This document shows, in pieces, positions 62,644 to 64,000 of a stretch of DNA of 64,000 nt (position 1 is its first letter; each line of letters starts with the position of its first letter). Both the position numbers and the translations under genes were made by a program. Source of the stretch: Sphingomonas immobilis. Its GTDB lineage: Bacteria; Pseudomonadota; Alphaproteobacteria; Sphingomonadales; Sphingomonadaceae. The notes beneath the pieces were generated by a model. That model did not search any database. It saw only the letters and a program-made list of their open reading frames with translations, and was not told where the DNA came from. Location of the stretch: the NCBI RefSeq assembly GCF_030580995.1, contig NZ_JAUQSZ010000004.1, positions 186,001 through 250,000 on the forward strand, read 5' to 3'.

Positions 62644-63684
62644 TTAGTTGAGCAGGGCGACCTGCACGTCGCGCAGGCCGGTGAAGGCGTTGCGGCCGTG
62701 CGCGGTGCGGAAATTGTCGATCAGCAGGATGTCGCCGTGGCTCCACGGAAAGGCGACGGTGTTGCGCGACAGGATCGGGTAGAGCGCGGCGACGAAATCC
62801 TCCGGGATCGCGCCGCCGTCGCCGTAGGTGGTGAGATACGGGCGCGGCCGGGTGCTGCCGTAATGCCGTTCGTACAAGGCGAAGCGATCGCCGGTGTTCT
62901 GCCGGTTAAGCGTCTGCGTCGCGATCTGGTTGAACCACAGGCACTCGCCCGAGACGGGATGATCGATCAGGCCGGGCGCACGGTAAGCGACCGAGAGGCT
63001 GCCGTCGTCGAGCCACGATCCCTGCAGGCCCATCGCGGCGCAATCGGCGATCGCCTTGCCGGGATCGGCGGTGGAGAAGGCATCGGTCCAGGTCTTGTGA
63101 AAGACATCGAGCACCGGGTGGCCGGTGCTGACCTGCGGCGCGCGGAAATTGCGGGTGTAGAGCACGCCGCGTTCGCGCACGGCGGCGAGGAAAGCGGCGG
63201 GAATCTCGCGCGTGACGGCGCGCATGTCGGCGAGATAGGTCTCGCCGCCCGTCACCGAGGGCATCCGGCAGTAGAAGGCGATCCGGCTGGGATAATTGGG
63301 GAGATACGCCATCTCCTGATGCATGCCGAGCACGGCCTCGGCGGGCGCGCTGGTCGCCTCGAACACGCGCGGCGCGAGTTGGGCGCGCGGCGAGGCACCG
63401 GCGAGATAGCCGAAATCGGTCGGCGCGAAGCAATCCACGACGCGCCCGAAGGCGGCCGTATCCTCCACCGCGAAGCCGCGCAGCACGATCGCGCCGGCAT
63501 CGACGAGCAATTGATCCAGCGCGGGGCGGTTGGTGCGGAACCAGTCGGCCAGCGCGCCGATATCGGCGCGCAACGCCTCCACGCGGGGCTGCACGAACAC
63601 TGGCAGCGGCGCGGTGCCGAAGGGCGTCAGCGCCACTTCGTCCCCCAGGCCGCCCGCCGCCGGCAGATTGGCAATCGACGCCAT
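62644..63684 (-). CDS. TauD/TfdA-family Fe(II)/2-oxoglutarate dioxygenase
   Basis: 346 aa. The facial triad is His122-x-Glu124 (HQEMAY, with Glu in place of Asp) and His329 (TAHGRNAF), with an Arg seven residues later for 2-oxoglutarate. It hydroxylates its substrate, often releasing a small group such as sulfite. ATG 63684 was chosen over the adjacent ATG 63687 for better spacing to AGGAG. It is divergent from a TetR gene with a clear operator between. Confidence 0.88.
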   Translation of the reverse strand: MASIANLPAAGGLGDEVALTPFGTAPLPVFVQPRVEALRADIGALADWFRTNRPALDQLLVDAGAIVLRGFAVEDTAAFGRVVDCFAPTDFGYLAGASPRAQLAPRVFEATSAPAEAVLGMHQEMAYLPNYPSRIAFYCRMPSVTGGETYLADMRAVTREIPAAFLAAVRERGVLYTRNFRAPQVSTGHPVLDVFHKTWTDAFSTADPGKAIADCAAMGLQGSWLDDGSLSVAYRAPGLIDHPVSGECLWFNQIATQTLNRQNTGDRFALYERHYGSTRPRPYLTTYGDGGAIPEDFVAALYPILSRNTVAFPWSHGDILLIDNFRTAHGRNAFTGLRDVQVALLN

Positions 63685-63708
63685 CATCCTCTCCTGTCGT
63701 TGACGGAC

Positions 63709-63726
63709 TTGTACAACATTGTACAA
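63709..63726. promoter_or_regulatory. TetR-type operator TTGTACAA-CA-TTGTACAA
   Basis: Two copies of the self-palindromic octamer TTGTACAA, separated by 2 bp, sit 25 bp before the TauD start and 30 bp before the TetR start. It is the best operator candidate of the window and would control both genes. Confidence 0.7.
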
Positions 63727-63755
63727 CAAATTCAAGCTGACTTCGGAGGACGCAC

Positions 63756-64000
63756 TTGTTAAGCCTCGCCACAGTGACCGATCCCGTTACCGATCCTGGG
63801 CCGTCAACCCGCTCGCGCCGCGGCGAGGACCAGCGCGAGCGGCTGATCGCGGCGGCGATCGAGCTGATGGCGGAAGGGGGCGAGAAAGCGGTAACATTGG
63901 TCGCCACCGCACGCCGGGCCGGCGTCGCGCGCGGCACGATCTATTACCATTTCGCCGATCGTCCGGCGCTGCTCGTGGCGATGCGCGCCGACGTGCAGGC
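63756..64000 (+). CDS. TetR-family transcriptional regulator, 5' part only
   Basis: About 81 codons are in the window. TTG 63756 is supported by GGAGG 6 bp upstream; GTG 63774 lacks such a site. Residues 20-60 hold the helix-turn-helix with the classical recognition helix ending TIYYHFADRPALL. It probably represses the divergent TauD-aldolase unit through the TTGTACAA repeats. The ligand-binding domain lies beyond the window. Confidence 0.88.
   Translation, partial: MLSLATVTDPVTDPGPSTRSRRGEDQRERLIAAAIELMAEGGEKAVTLVATARRAGVARGTIYYHFADRPALLVAMRADVQ

Overview
The window is 64 kb of very GC-rich DNA from a plasmid or megaplasmid of an alphaproteobacterium, most likely a sphingomonad (Sphingomonas, Novosphingobium or Sphingobium type). 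This rests on base composition, on codon use, on a sphingomonad-type RepA next to ParA and ParB, and on the dense packing of CoA-ester catabolic genes. I see no rRNA, tRNA, insertion sequence or CRISPR array.

Layout. 1-5008: end of a MarR regulator, a small-molecule kinase of the APH fold, an ACAD10/11-type acyl-CoA dehydrogenase and three short-chain dehydrogenases (SDRs), all rightward. 5013-16695: a mostly leftward block with a DSP-like phosphatase, a winged-helix protein, a second APH-fold kinase, a CrtC/AttH-like protein, crotonases, an SDR, an amidohydrolase, three CoA-activation proteins and a small unknown; it ends at a divergent TetR regulator (16836). 17506-25792: SDRs, cytochrome P450, aldehyde dehydrogenase and family III CoA-transferases, one of them a double-length fusion. 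25980-33600: amidohydrolase, nitronate monooxygenase, adrenodoxin-type ferredoxin, a two-subunit acyl-CoA dehydrogenase, SDR, GntR regulator and crotonase. 33601-38178: the replication and partition core, with five 22-bp iterons, repA, two parS-like palindromes, parB, parA and a small conserved protein. 38186-53722: thioesterase, a second CrtC/AttH-like protein, old yellow enzyme, acyl-CoA dehydrogenases, CoA ligase, crotonase, SDR, MaoC-type hydratases, an MFS transporter with its MarR regulator, a tyrosine phosphatase and hydrolases. 53723-64000: a second double-length CoA-transferase, SDR, alpha/beta hydrolase, wax-ester synthase-like acyltransferase, a 4-hydroxybutyryl-CoA dehydratase-like protein, AraC regulator, class II aldolase, TauD dioxygenase and the start of a TetR regulator.

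Together the genes describe a plasmid-borne catabolic island. It can hydroxylate (P450 with ferredoxin), oxidise (aldehyde dehydrogenase, SDRs), activate (CoA ligases and CoA-transferases) and beta-oxidise a bulky hydrophobic acid, probably alicyclic, terpenoid or steroid-like. Evidence for a bulky substrate is indirect: heteromeric acyl-CoA dehydrogenase, paired hotdog hydratases, and two SDRs like Comamonas 3-alpha-hydroxysteroid dehydrogenase. Two different chemistries for 4-hydroxyacyl-CoA appear possible: kinase plus ACAD10/11-type enzyme, and an AbfD-like radical dehydratase. The substrate itself cannot be read from the sequence. Many neighbouring genes overlap by 4 bp (ATGA or GTGA), so they are probably cotranscribed and translationally coupled.
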